Positions 7,534-15,359 of a stretch of 20,973 nucleotides of DNA are shown here, piece by piece. The stretch comes from an uncultured Lachnospiraceae bacterium. GTDB lineage: Bacteria > Bacillota > Clostridia > Lachnospirales > Lachnospiraceae. The notes under the pieces are model-generated. The model saw nothing but the letters and a program-made list of their open reading frames with translations, had not been told where the DNA came from and did no database searches. Numbering within the stretch: position 1 is the first letter of the stretch; each line of letters begins with the position of its first letter. Position numbers and translations under genes: made by a program. The stretch spans positions 1 to 20,973 of the forward strand of contig CAJTOV010000062.1 of the NCBI GenBank assembly GCA_910577765.1, written 5' to 3'.

Positions 7534-7558
7534 ATTTATATTGCTCCTTTCTATTTGG

Positions 7559-9157
7559 TTAGTCATTATCTTTAAACCCAAGTTCCGCGTCCACGGCCTT
7601 GCGGACAGCAGTGACTTTCAGTCCGTATACTACCTGGACATTTTTACCTTTGCGCACCACGGCAGTGGCGCCGGTCTGGCCCCGCAGCACATCTTCCTGG
7701 ACCAGGTCCGGGTTGGCCAGCTCGGTGCGGAGGCGGGTGTAGCAGTTGGTTACTTTCAGAATGTTGTCTTTTCCGCCCAGGGCTTCCACGATCAGGGGAG
7801 CGTTGACACCGTCAGAGGCGGCATCGGAACCGGCGGCATTTTCCTCTGCCACCTTGGCCTTGTACTCGGCTTTGGTGTGGAGCTTCATCTCCATGCCTTC
7901 GGTTTCACGGCCCAGGGTCTTTAAGTTCATCTTAGTGATCAGGGCCCGGAAGATCACGTAGTACAGTGCAAAGTAGACCAGGCCTACCAGGATGTACAGG
8001 GGCCAGCGGGTCTTGGCAAAGCCCAGGGGCACATTGTACAGCAGGAAATCAATGAATCCGTTGGGGCCGATGGCGCGGCAGCCGATCAGGTTCAGCACCA
8101 CGAAGCTGGAGCCGGCCAGGACGGCGTGGACTACGAACAGCACCGGAGCCACAAACAGGAAGCTGAATTCGATGGGCTCGGTAACGCCTGCAACAAAGGA
8201 GGTGACAGCAGCGGTGATCAGTACGGCTTTGATCTTGCCCCGGTTCTCCGGGCGGGCGGTGTGGTACATGGCCAGGCAGGCACCGATTAAGCCGAACATT
8301 TTGGAGATGCCGCGGGCATCCCAGATCACGGACTGGCTTAATACCTGCACGGTCTCGTCAACGATTTCCGCATAGTAGATATTCCGGGCGCCTTCCAGCA
8401 CCTGGCCGCCTACGGTGGCTACGCCGCCAAGGGAGGTGTAGAGGAAGGGAGTGTACACCAGGTGGTGCAGGCCGGTGGGAATCAGAAGCCGTTCCAGGGT
8501 TCCGTAGACAAAGATGCCAAAGTTGCCGGAGGTCTGGATGAAGGCTCCCAGGGCATTGATGCCGGACTGGATAAAGGGCCATACAAAGGTCAGGACCACA
8601 GCCATCAGCACCATCACCGGGATCAGCACGATGAACACGAACCGGGTGCCGCCGTAGATCTGGAAGGCATTGTTGAATTCGGTTTCGCAGAACCGGTTAT
8701 GTACCAGGGCTACTATGATGCCCAGCATCAGTCCCAGGAACACGCCCATGTCCAGAACCTGGACACCCAGGACCATGGCCTGGCCGGTGCCGCTTAAGGA
8801 GCCTTCTACCAGCATGCCCCGCAGTCCCATGAATTTGTTCATGGCATTGATGAACACCAGGAAGGACAGAAGGGAGATGAAGCCGGCTTCGGATTTCTTC
8901 TTTTCCGCCAGTCCTACGGTAAGGCCCACACAGAAGATGATGCCTAAGTTGGTGAGAATGGCAGTCAGGGAGCCGGACAGCAGGGTGCCGAAGCCCTTGG
9001 TAACAGGGTTGTCAAGAAATGGCAGCACGGCCATGAGCCGGGTGTTGGTAAAGAGATTGCCTACGGCGATCAGGATACCGGCAATGGGCAGAATCAGTAC
9101 CGGGATGAACATTGCTTTGGAAAATTTCTGCATTACATCCATGAGTTTTTCTTTCAT
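7559..9157 (-). CDS. glvC: PTS alpha-glucoside (maltose-type) EIICB permease
   Basis: A 532-residue membrane protein that imports and phosphorylates an alpha-glucoside. The EIIC part (about 1-410) has many hydrophobic segments and the glucose-family motif GVTEPIEFSFLF at 324-335. A linker of about 40 residues leads to the EIIB domain (about 453-532), where NCYTRLR carries the phosphorylated Cys472. No EIIA domain is present, so a separate EIIA must supply phosphate. The start at 9157 has AAGGAG upstream; the frame extends further but begins with unrelated residues. Gene order EIICB, GH4 hydrolase and divergent RpiR regulator matches the glvARC/malARP maltose loci, which supports maltose or a related alpha-glucoside as substrate. 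The isomer specificity cannot be read from sequence. Confidence 0.9.
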   Translation of the reverse strand: MKEKLMDVMQKFSKAMFIPVLILPIAGILIAVGNLFTNTRLMAVLPFLDNPVTKGFGTLLSGSLTAILTNLGIIFCVGLTVGLAEKKKSEAGFISLLSFLVFINAMNKFMGLRGMLVEGSLSGTGQAMVLGVQVLDMGVFLGLMLGIIVALVHNRFCETEFNNAFQIYGGTRFVFIVLIPVMVLMAVVLTFVWPFIQSGINALGAFIQTSGNFGIFVYGTLERLLIPTGLHHLVYTPFLYTSLGGVATVGGQVLEGARNIYYAEIVDETVQVLSQSVIWDARGISKMFGLIGACLAMYHTARPENRGKIKAVLITAAVTSFVAGVTEPIEFSFLFVAPVLFVVHAVLAGSSFVVLNLIGCRAIGPNGFIDFLLYNVPLGFAKTRWPLYILVGLVYFALYYVIFRALITKMNLKTLGRETEGMEMKLHTKAEYKAKVAEENAAGSDAASDGVNAPLIVEALGGKDNILKVTNCYTRLRTELANPDLVQEDVLRGQTGATAVVRKGKNVQVVYGLKVTAVRKAVDAELGFKDND

Positions 9158-9278
9158 TGGGATTCTCCTTGTTGGTTGATGGGATGTAGCCCTCCGGAAA
9201 TGGCCGGAGCGGTTACGGTGAAGCAACAGGATGCGTCCATCCTTTTGATCTGCCTGGCCTGGCTGTTTCGCTGTTCTG

Positions 9279-9307
9279 ATCATAGCAGGACCAGGGACAG
9301 ATGTAAA
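9279..9307 (-). promoter_or_regulatory. Promoter of the glvC-glvA operon
   Basis: On the minus strand TTTACA (plus 9302-9307) and TATGAT (plus 9279-9284) are separated by 17 bases. Transcription would start about 115 bases before the EIICB start, giving a long leader. Confidence 0.65.
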
Positions 9308-9326
9308 TAGAATGGAGACGGAAAGG

Positions 9327-9357
9327 AACGGGTTACGGGGAATGGTAACGGGTTACC
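9327..9357. promoter_or_regulatory. Candidate operator for the RpiR-type regulator
   Basis: AACGGGTTAC occurs twice, at 9327-9336 and 9347-9356, exactly 20 bases apart. The second copy is part of a perfect 14-base palindrome, GGTAAC-GG-GTTACC (9344-9357). The site lies in the 317-base gap between the divergent EIICB and regulator genes, just beyond the -35 box of the EIICB promoter. Such placement fits control of one or both genes by the adjacent regulator. No clear cre site for CcpA was seen in this gap. Confidence 0.55.
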
Positions 9358-9360
9358 GGG

Positions 9361-9389
9361 TTCCGTTTTTTCCGGAGATGTTGTATACT
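9361..9389 (+). promoter_or_regulatory. Weak promoter candidate for the RpiR-type regulator
   Basis: TATACT at 9384-9389 is a good -10 box; the matching -35 position, TTCCGT at 9361-9366, is poor, as would suit an activated or weak regulator promoter. Confidence 0.35.
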
Positions 9390-9474
9390 GTAGCTGGGAA
9401 CGTTCAGGGGGTATCCGGAATGCCGCGGGGCAGGCAGCGGAGCCATGAAAGAGGGAATGGGAAGGGAGATTTCT

Positions 9475-10239
9475 ATGAATCTTGTGAAACTGGTTCAGGA
9501 TAAGAATCTTACGGATACGGAGCAGCAGGTGCTGGAGTACATTGTGGGGAATCTGGATACGGCTTTGTCCCAGGGGGTGCGGGCCATTGCCCATGCCAAT
9601 TATACTTCCACTTCCACCATTATGCGGCTGGCCAAGAAAATGGGGTACGGGGGATTTGTGGATATGTGCTACAGGCTGCGGCCTCTGGTGGAGGAGCCCC
9701 AGCGGCTGGCCAGTGAGGGGCAGACCTTTCTGGCCAGCTTCAGTGCGTCTTCGCTGCTGTATTACAATCCATATGACCTGCTGAAAAGCTTTGCGGAACG
9801 GATGAGCCGGGAGAAGGATGACCTGATTTTTATCTATGCCACGGGATTCTCGGCCACGGTGGGCAATTACATGACCCGGAAGCTGGTGAATATGGGGAAG
9901 CGGAGTATCTTTGCCAGCGGGGAGGATTCGGTGGGAATGTTTGAGAATAACCTGGACTGTATGGGGATCTTCTTCTGCGTTTCCAAATCCGGGGAGACGC
10001 CCCAGGTCCGGGACAAGATCCGGACGGCCCGGGAGAACGGGGTCTTCACGGTGGCGGTTACCGGGGAGAAGGAGAACAGCGTGAGCCGTCACGCGGATAT
10101 CTGGTTCCGGGTGGAGGATCTGTGCAAGCTGGATGACTTAAATACGTCGCCTAACACCTTTTTCCCCCAGGCCATGATGCTGGTGGAGCTGATTGCCTAT
10201 GAGTATCTGCGGGCCTGCCAGAATCAGGAGGGGCGGTAA
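9475..10239 (+). CDS. RpiR-family regulator (HTH plus SIS domain), likely regulator of the glv operon
   Basis: A 254-residue regulator. The start ATG 9475 has AGGGAG at 9463-9468; an upstream ATG at 9445 is less well placed. Residues 1-75 form the RpiR-type HTH (TDTEQQVLEYIV, ANYTSTSTIMRLAKKMGYGGF). Residues about 105-235 form a SIS sugar-phosphate-binding domain, with IYATGFSATVG and CVSKSGETPQ as the typical turns. In B. subtilis the related GlvR (MalR) activates the maltose PTS operon, probably sensing a sugar phosphate. The divergent position and the palindrome between the promoters support control of the EIICB-GH4 operon. Whether it activates or represses cannot be told. Confidence 0.85.
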   Translation: MNLVKLVQDKNLTDTEQQVLEYIVGNLDTALSQGVRAIAHANYTSTSTIMRLAKKMGYGGFVDMCYRLRPLVEEPQRLASEGQTFLASFSASSLLYYNPYDLLKSFAERMSREKDDLIFIYATGFSATVGNYMTRKLVNMGKRSIFASGEDSVGMFENNLDCMGIFFCVSKSGETPQVRDKIRTARENGVFTVAVTGEKENSVSRHADIWFRVEDLCKLDDLNTSPNTFFPQAMMLVELIAYEYLRACQNQEGR

Positions 10240-10272
10240 GGGACTGGCGGGAAGCGCCTGGGGCAGGTCTGC

Positions 10273-10320
10273 CAGCTTGTGGACAAGCTGCTTGACAAGT
10301 CCGGGAATCCATTGTAGTAT
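10273..10320 (+). promoter_or_regulatory. Promoter and palindrome ahead of the PadR-like gene
   Basis: TTGACA at 10292-10297 and TAGTAT at 10315-10320 are 17 bases apart. Immediately upstream is an inverted repeat, CAGCTTGT-GG-ACAAGCTG (10273-10290), abutting the -35 box. The palindrome could be an operator, perhaps autoregulatory. It lacks a T run, so it is unlikely to be a terminator. Confidence 0.5.
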
Positions 10321-10416
10321 CAATTACAGTATCCAGTATGTAACCGTCCGCGGGGATCTGGTGCAGCGGTGTACCAGGCGGTTACTCCAGTATTGCTGTC
10401 AGGAAAGGAAGAGCCT

Positions 10417-10941
10417 ATGGCGACGATTGATCTGATTGTGCTGGGCATGCTGAAAAAGGAGGCCTTAAGCGCATACGACATTCAGAAACTGGTTAAGTAC
10501 CGGAATATTTCCAGGTGGGTCAGGATCAGTACCCCTTCCATTTACAAGAAAGTGATCCAGCTTGAGGAGAAGGGGCTGGTCCGGGGAACTGTCGTCCAGG
10601 AAGGGAAGATGCCGGGAAAGGTGGTGTATTCCCTTACTCCCCGGGGGGAACAGGAATTTGACCGGCTTATGCTGGAGCTTTCCGGGAAACCGGTGGAGAT
10701 TTATCTGGATCTCAATGCTGTCATTGTGAATCTGGAGCATTTTACGCCTGGGCAGCAGAAGGTGTGTCTGGACAATATTGAAAACCATGTGAGAGTTCTG
10801 AAATCTTACCTGGAGGACAATATCTGTCAGAAGGCCGGTCTGCCCGGGATACCGGAGACAGGCATGGCAGTCCTGCAACAGCAGTTTATCCTGGCCCAGG
10901 CCATTGAGACCTGGGTGGCTGGGCTGAAAGAGGGGTTGTAG
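10417..10941 (+). CDS. PadR-family transcriptional regulator
   Basis: A 174-residue protein. ATG 10417 is chosen for the AGGAAAGGAAG about six bases upstream; the frame begins at 10369 without a ribosome binding site. The N-terminal 80 residues form a PadR winged helix (TIDLIVLGMLKKEALSAYDI, ISTPSIYKKVIQLEEKGLV, the wing KVVYSLTPRGEQEF). The remaining 90 residues are a helical dimerisation region, as in PadR family proteins. PadR regulators commonly control adjacent efflux or stress genes; here no obvious target is adjacent, and the next gene encodes a recombinase-like protein after a repeat region. Family is well supported, target unknown. Confidence 0.82.
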   Translation: MATIDLIVLGMLKKEALSAYDIQKLVKYRNISRWVRISTPSIYKKVIQLEEKGLVRGTVVQEGKMPGKVVYSLTPRGEQEFDRLMLELSGKPVEIYLDLNAVIVNLEHFTPGQQKVCLDNIENHVRVLKSYLEDNICQKAGLPGIPETGMAVLQQQFILAQAIETWVAGLKEGL

Positions 10942-10960
10942 GAAGGGGAAACGGCGGGCA

Positions 10961-11060
10961 GGAAGCGCCGGGCGGTCCGCCCCACAAGGCAGGCAGGAGG
11001 CGCCGGGCGGCCGCCCCACAGGGAGGGCACAATCGCCGGGCGGTCCGCCCCACAGGGAGC
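10961..11060. repeat. Three tandem GC-rich palindromic repeats
   Basis: Three related units start at about 10965, 11000 and 11033 (periods of 35 and 33 bases). Each carries CGCCGGGCGG followed by CCGCCCCACA. The palindromes are GGGCGG-T-CCGCCC at 10970-10982, GGGCGG-CCGCCC at 11005-11016 and GGGCGG-T-CCGCCC at 11038-11050. The region lies between the PadR gene and the recombinase-like gene and has no T run. It looks like clustered short palindromic elements rather than a CRISPR array, because the linkers are short, similar and too few. Confidence 0.7.
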
Positions 11061-11095
11061 ATAAGCGCCGCACTAAGACAAAAGGGGGAAGCAGT

Positions 11096-12037
11096 ATGAA
11101 AGAACATGGGACAGGCACCAGGGATCAAAATGGTGCACTGGGGGAAATGAAACAGAAGGAGAGCGATCCGGTACCGGATACGCCGGTGGGCGGTGATCTG
11201 GTGGAGGATGCCGTCCGCAGCTACACAGAGTATCTGGTGTCCAGGGGCAAAAGCCGCAATACCCTGGAAAAGTATGCCCGTGACATACGGACCTTTCTCA
11301 GGTTCAGTCAGGGAAGACCCCTGGACCAGGAGGGGCTGGAGCAGTACCGGGATTATCTTAAGGACCATTATAAGCCTGCCAGCGTCAATTCCATGCTGGT
11401 GGCCTTAAACCAGTATCTGATTTATCTGAAAAAGGGGGAGCTGTGCCTGAAGCTGCTGCATCTGGAGCAGGACGCGGAGCGGAACAGGAAGCGGAAGCTG
11501 ACCAGGGAGGATTATCTCTGCCTGGTGAAGCAGGCGGGCCAGAACGGCAACCGCCGTCTGTTCTGTATGCTTCAGACCCTGGGCTCCACGGGGATACGAA
11601 TCGGGGAACTGCCGTTTATTACGGTGGAGTGTCTGGACCAGAAGACTGCCAGTGTGACGTTCAACGGCAGGACCCGGGAGATCCTTCTGCCGGAGAGTCT
11701 GGTGAAGCTTCTGAAGCGGTACTGCCGGGAGATGGGGCTGGAATCCGGCCCGGTATTTGTGACCCGGGGCGGCAGGCCCATGGACCGGAGAAATGTCTGG
11801 AAGGAAATGAAGCAGCTGTGCCGGGAGGCAGGGGTGGATACGGAGAAGGTATTTCCCCATAATTTCCGCCACATGTTTGCGGACAGCTATTATGCCCGGG
11901 AAATGGATATTGTCCGTCTGGCAGACTGCCTGGGCAGCAGCGGCGGGGATTCCGGCCCCCATCCCAGTATGACCGGCCAGGTGGTGAAGTACAGGGAAAG
12001 GCTTGAGGTGCGGCTGGAAGAAGAAATAAAAAATTAG
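11096..12037 (+). CDS. Tyrosine-recombinase-like protein, probably inactive
   Basis: A 313-residue protein with the XerC/XerD layout: a SAM-like core-binding domain (about 38-115) and a catalytic-domain fold (about 135-305). ATG 11096 has GGGGGAAG upstream. Catalytic Arg168 (TGIRIGEL) and the H-x-x-R pair His255/Arg258 (HNFRHMF) are present. The beta-hairpin Lys appears to be Arg (FNGRTREI). The usual LGHSS box reads LGSSGGDSG, so the His is missing, and the stretch that should hold the nucleophile (IYT before M-T-T-G) reads PHPSMTG, with no Tyr. The only nearby Tyr, in VVKYRERL, is displaced by about nine residues. No frameshift restores the motif in other frames. It is likely a degenerate or repurposed recombinase. 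Its stop codon lies inside the CIRCE-like element of clpB. Confidence 0.75.
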   Translation: MKEHGTGTRDQNGALGEMKQKESDPVPDTPVGGDLVEDAVRSYTEYLVSRGKSRNTLEKYARDIRTFLRFSQGRPLDQEGLEQYRDYLKDHYKPASVNSMLVALNQYLIYLKKGELCLKLLHLEQDAERNRKRKLTREDYLCLVKQAGQNGNRRLFCMLQTLGSTGIRIGELPFITVECLDQKTASVTFNGRTREILLPESLVKLLKRYCREMGLESGPVFVTRGGRPMDRRNVWKEMKQLCREAGVDTEKVFPHNFRHMFADSYYAREMDIVRLADCLGSSGGDSGPHPSMTGQVVKYRERLEVRLEEEIKN

Positions 12038-12076
12038 CACTCACCTCTTGACACTGCTAACAACATGTGTTATATT
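12034..12076 (+). promoter_or_regulatory. clpB promoter overlapped by a CIRCE-like (HrcA) element
   Basis: TTAGCACTC (12034-12042), a 9-base spacer and CACTGCTAA (12052-12060) match the CIRCE consensus TTAGCACTC-N9-GAGTGCTAA perfectly on the left and at seven of nine positions on the right. The -35 box TTGACA (12048-12053) sits inside it, and TATATT (12071-12076) follows after 17 bases. HrcA bound here would block the promoter, giving heat-inducible clpB. The element also contains the stop codon of the upstream gene. Confidence 0.8.
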
Positions 12077-12124
12077 CCAACTATAACAAAGAGACGTTGC
12101 AGTGTATCAGACGGAGGCAGTGTT

Positions 12125-14713
12125 ATGAATATAAATAAGTTTACCCAGAAGTCCATGGAAGCAGTCCAGAACTGTGAGAAGCTGGCTTACGAGTACGGCA
12201 ACCAGCAGATTGAGCAGGAGCATCTGCTCTATAGTCTCCTGACCCTGGAGGACAGCCTGATCTTAAAGCTGGTGACCAGGATGGGCATTACCGGCGAGAT
12301 GCTGGTAAGTGAGACGGAGCAGAAGCTGGCTGCCCTGCCCAAGGTCAGTGGGGGGCAGGTGTATATCAGCAATGACCTGAACAAGGTGCTGATCCATGCG
12401 GAGGATGAGTCCCGGTCCATGGGGGACGAGTACGTGTCCGTGGAGCACATTTTCCTGGCCATGGTCAGGTATGCGGATAAGACCATAAAGGAGCTGTTCC
12501 GCCTGTACGGCATTACCCGGGACAGCTTTCTCAAGGTCCTTTCCACGGTCCGGGGGAACCAGCGGGTGGTCAGCGACAACCCGGAGGCCACCTACGACAC
12601 CCTGGAGAAGTACGGCTATGACCTGGTGGAGCGGGCCAGAAGCCAGAAGCTGGACCCGGTCATCGGCCGGGACAGCGAGATCCGCAATGTGATCCAGATC
12701 CTGTCCAGGAAGACCAAGAACAACCCGGTGCTGATCGGTGAGCCGGGGGTAGGCAAGACCGCCGTGGTGGAGGGTCTGGCCCAGCGGATCGTCCGGGGGG
12801 ATGTGCCGGAGGGTCTGAAAGACCGGAAGCTGTTTGCCCTGGATATGGGAGCCCTGGTGGCAGGCGCCAAGTACCGGGGGGAATTCGAGGAGCGGCTGAA
12901 AGCGGTTCTGGAGGAAGTGAAGAAAAGCGACGGCCAGATCATTCTGTTCATCGACGAGCTTCATACCATTGTGGGGGCCGGAAGGACCGAAGGCTCCATG
13001 GACGCCGGGAATCTGTTAAAGCCCATGCTGGCCAGGGGCGAGCTTCACTGTATCGGCGCCACCACCCTGGATGAGTACCGGAAGTATGTGGAGAAGGACG
13101 CGGCCCTGGAGCGGCGGTTCCAGCCGGTTCATGTGGACCAGCCTACAGTGGAGGATACCATTTCCATTCTGCGGGGCATCAAGGACCGGTATGAGGTATT
13201 CCACGGGGTGAAGATCACCGACTCGGCCCTGGTGGCGGCGGCAGTGCTGTCGGACCGGTATATTACCGAGCGGTTCCTGCCGGACAAAGCCATTGACCTG
13301 GTGGATGAGGCCTGCGCCCTGATCAAGACCGAGCTGGATTCCATGCCCACGGAGCTGGATGAACTGTCCCGGCGGATCATGCAGATGGAGATCGAGGAGA
13401 CGGCCCTTAAGAAGGAGACGGACCGGCTGAGCCAGGAGCGGCTGGAGGAATTGCAGCGGAACCTGGCAGAGCTTCACGACCAGTTTACGGCCCAGAAGGC
13501 CCAGTGGGAGAACGAGAAAGCGTCTGTGGACCGGCTGTCCCAGCTGCGGGAAGAGATCGAGCAGGTGGGCCGGGAGATCGCTTCGGCCCAGCAGAGCTAT
13601 GACCTAAACCGGGCGGCAGAGCTCCAGTACGGGAAGCTGCCGCAGCTTCAGAAGGAGCTGGAGGCGGAGGAAGAGAAGGTGAGGAGCCAGGATTTAAGCC
13701 TGGTTCATGAGAGTGTGACGGATGAGGAGATTGCCAGGATCATTTCCCGGTGGACCGGAATTCCTATCAGCAAGCTTAATGAAAGTGAGCGCAGCCGGAT
13801 TCTCCATCTGGACGGAGTGCTTCATGAGCGGGTGGTAGGCCAGGACGAGGGAGTCCAGAAGGTGACCGAGGCCATTCTCCGGTCCAAGGCCGGGATCAAG
13901 GACCCTACCAAGCCCATTGGTTCCTTCCTGTTCCTGGGCCCCACAGGCGTAGGTAAAACCGAGCTTGCCAAGGCTCTGGCAGAGGCGCTGTTTGACGACG
14001 AGAACAATATGGTGCGGATCGATATGAGCGAGTACATGGAGAAGCATTCCGTGGCCCGGCTGATCGGGGCGCCTCCAGGATATGTGGGCTACGATGAGGG
14101 CGGCCAGCTTACGGAGGCGGTGCGCAGGAAGCCTTATTCCGTGGTGCTGTTTGATGAGGTGGAGAAAGCCCACCCGGACGTATTTAACGTGCTGTTACAG
14201 GTGCTGGATGACGGGCGGATCACGGATTCCGCCGGAAAGACCGTGGACTTTAAGAATACGATTCTCATTATGACCTCCAACATCGGCTCCCAGTATCTGC
14301 TGGAGGGCATTGACCAGGACGGAGCCATCCGGCCTGAGGCGGAGACCATGGTGATGCAGGAGCTGCGGGCCCACTTCCGGCCTGAGTTCTTAAACCGGCT
14401 GGACGAGACCATTCTCTTTAAGCCTCTGACCAGGGACAATATCAGCCATATTGTGGACCTGATGGTGGCGGATGTGAATAAGCGTCTGGCAGACAGGGAG
14501 CTGCGGATCCAACTGACCAGCGCGGCCAGGGAGTATGTCAGTGACCATGGCTATGACCCGGCCTACGGTGCGCGGCCTCTGCGGCGGTATCTCCAGAAGC
14601 ATGTGGAGACCGTGGCGGCCCGGATTATCCTGGAAGGGTCCATCAGCCAGGGACAGACCATTGTGATTGATACGGCCCAGACTGGGGATGGGCTGATTGG
14701 GTATGCGGAGTGA
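12125..14713 (+). CDS. clpB: ATP-dependent disaggregase ClpB
   Basis: An 862-residue AAA+ chaperone, the normal length for ClpB. It forms hexamers that pull proteins out of aggregates together with DnaK. The start ATG 12125 (MNINKFTQKSMEAVQNCEKL) has GGAGG at 12113-12117; an upstream ATG at 12065 lies within the promoter and is rejected. Residues 1-145 are the Clp N domain. AAA module 1 has Walker A GEPGVGKT at 205-212 and Walker B with LFIDELHT. The coiled-coil middle domain, which separates ClpB from ClpA and ClpX, spans about 409-523. AAA module 2 has Walker A GPTGVGKT at 605-612 and Walker B VVLFDEVEKAH. No ClpP-binding loop is evident. Transcription is probably controlled by HrcA through the CIRCE-like element. 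Confidence 0.97.
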   Translation: MNINKFTQKSMEAVQNCEKLAYEYGNQQIEQEHLLYSLLTLEDSLILKLVTRMGITGEMLVSETEQKLAALPKVSGGQVYISNDLNKVLIHAEDESRSMGDEYVSVEHIFLAMVRYADKTIKELFRLYGITRDSFLKVLSTVRGNQRVVSDNPEATYDTLEKYGYDLVERARSQKLDPVIGRDSEIRNVIQILSRKTKNNPVLIGEPGVGKTAVVEGLAQRIVRGDVPEGLKDRKLFALDMGALVAGAKYRGEFEERLKAVLEEVKKSDGQIILFIDELHTIVGAGRTEGSMDAGNLLKPMLARGELHCIGATTLDEYRKYVEKDAALERRFQPVHVDQPTVEDTISILRGIKDRYEVFHGVKITDSALVAAAVLSDRYITERFLPDKAIDLVDEACALIKTELDSMPTELDELSRRIMQMEIEETALKKETDRLSQERLEELQRNLAELHDQFTAQKAQWENEKASVDRLSQLREEIEQVGREIASAQQSYDLNRAAELQYGKLPQLQKELEAEEEKVRSQDLSLVHESVTDEEIARIISRWTGIPISKLNESERSRILHLDGVLHERVVGQDEGVQKVTEAILRSKAGIKDPTKPIGSFLFLGPTGVGKTELAKALAEALFDDENNMVRIDMSEYMEKHSVARLIGAPPGYVGYDEGGQLTEAVRRKPYSVVLFDEVEKAHPDVFNVLLQVLDDGRITDSAGKTVDFKNTILIMTSNIGSQYLLEGIDQDGAIRPEAETMVMQELRAHFRPEFLNRLDETILFKPLTRDNISHIVDLMVADVNKRLADRELRIQLTSAAREYVSDHGYDPAYGARPLRRYLQKHVETVAARIILEGSISQGQTIVIDTAQTGDGLIGYAE

Positions 14714-14764
14714 GGGGCTGAGGCTTGAAAAACAGGATTTTATTTGCATCTGGTGTCCGGAATT

Positions 14765-15313
14765 TCAACAGCGGCCATTATGTAGAACGCCGCTTCCGCT
14801 ATCCGGGAAATTTTTGCTGGCATAGGCAGTGCACAAGGTTTCATCCAGTGCAAAGTTACAACATCGCCTGGCAAGGCTGTCCCACGCTTTTTTATCCACG
14901 ATGAGCCAGTAAAGTTTCTCGGCCTGCTTCAAAATGGAATCGCGATGGGAGTTACACCATGAAAGCTGATTGGAAAGCAGGTTCTTGTAGGCTTTGTCCG
15001 ACAGCGAATCGGTTTCCTGAATCTTCATATCCACTTTCGTCAGACTGTTCGGGTGAACCGGGATCATGTTATTGAAGTTGACCGCGCCCCATTCTCCGCC
15101 TTTGATTTTAAGAAAGTCGACCTGACTTTTCATGTGCAGGTGTTTCGGCTTTGGAGAGGTCAGGGGCGCATAATAATGGACGCTGTTAACAGAAAAAACG
15201 ATTCCCACAAAGGGGCGGACCGCTTTGCACTCCATGGTATAAGGCACACAGGGATCGCTTTTGCGCAGGTAATCACAGTACTTTGTGTCTACCATATAAA
15301 ATGAAAAATTCAT
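14765..15313 (-). CDS. toxN: ToxN/AbiQ-family endoribonuclease, toxin of a type III toxin-antitoxin system
   Basis: A 182-residue protein of the ToxN/AbiQ family, slightly longer than the usual 170 or so. Family features are the N-terminal FYMVDTKYCDYLRKSD, then VRPFVGIVFSVNSVHYYAPLTSPK at 32-55, DFLKIKGG, NFNNMIPVHP and the helical C-terminal half (SDKAYKNLLSNQLSWCN, AEKLYWLI). The TSPK motif (Thr52, Ser53, Lys55) is the region holding active-site residues in characterised ToxN proteins. These enzymes cut cellular mRNA and their own repeat RNA; the RNA units bind and inhibit the toxin, and the pair can cause phage abortive infection. The start has AGGAG (plus 15320-15324) and is just after the antitoxin RNA terminator, exactly as in ToxIN loci. 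Lower GC than clpB next door suggests transfer. Confidence 0.92.
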   Translation of the reverse strand: MNFSFYMVDTKYCDYLRKSDPCVPYTMECKAVRPFVGIVFSVNSVHYYAPLTSPKPKHLHMKSQVDFLKIKGGEWGAVNFNNMIPVHPNSLTKVDMKIQETDSLSDKAYKNLLSNQLSWCNSHRDSILKQAEKLYWLIVDKKAWDSLARRCCNFALDETLCTAYASKNFPDSGSGVLHNGRC

Positions 15314-15327
15314 ACTGGTCTCCTACG

Positions 15328-15359
15328 AAAAAAGGGGCTGAATCCTGCGATCCAGCCCC
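15328..15359 (-). terminator. Leaky terminator between antitoxin RNA and toxN
   Basis: On the minus strand GGGGCTGGAT (15359-15350) pairs with ATTCAGCCCC (15343-15334) around a 6-base loop, followed by six T (15333-15328). In type III systems this terminator sets the ratio of antitoxin RNA to toxin mRNA by partial readthrough. Confidence 0.9.

Noticed and set aside
6796..7575. Open frame of 259 codons on the plus strand
   Set aside because: Antisense to the GH4 gene; it has His/Gly/Val-rich shadow composition.
10965..11050. GC-rich repeats considered as a CRISPR array
   Set aside because: There are only three units and the stretches between them are short and similar to each other.
10465..11118. 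Open frame of 217 codons on the minus strand across the PadR gene and the palindromic repeats
   Set aside because: The N-terminal part translates the repeats and the rest is antisense to PadR; no domain is seen.
12263..12964. Open frame of 233 codons on the minus strand
   Set aside because: Antisense to clpB, with no independent start signals or domain.
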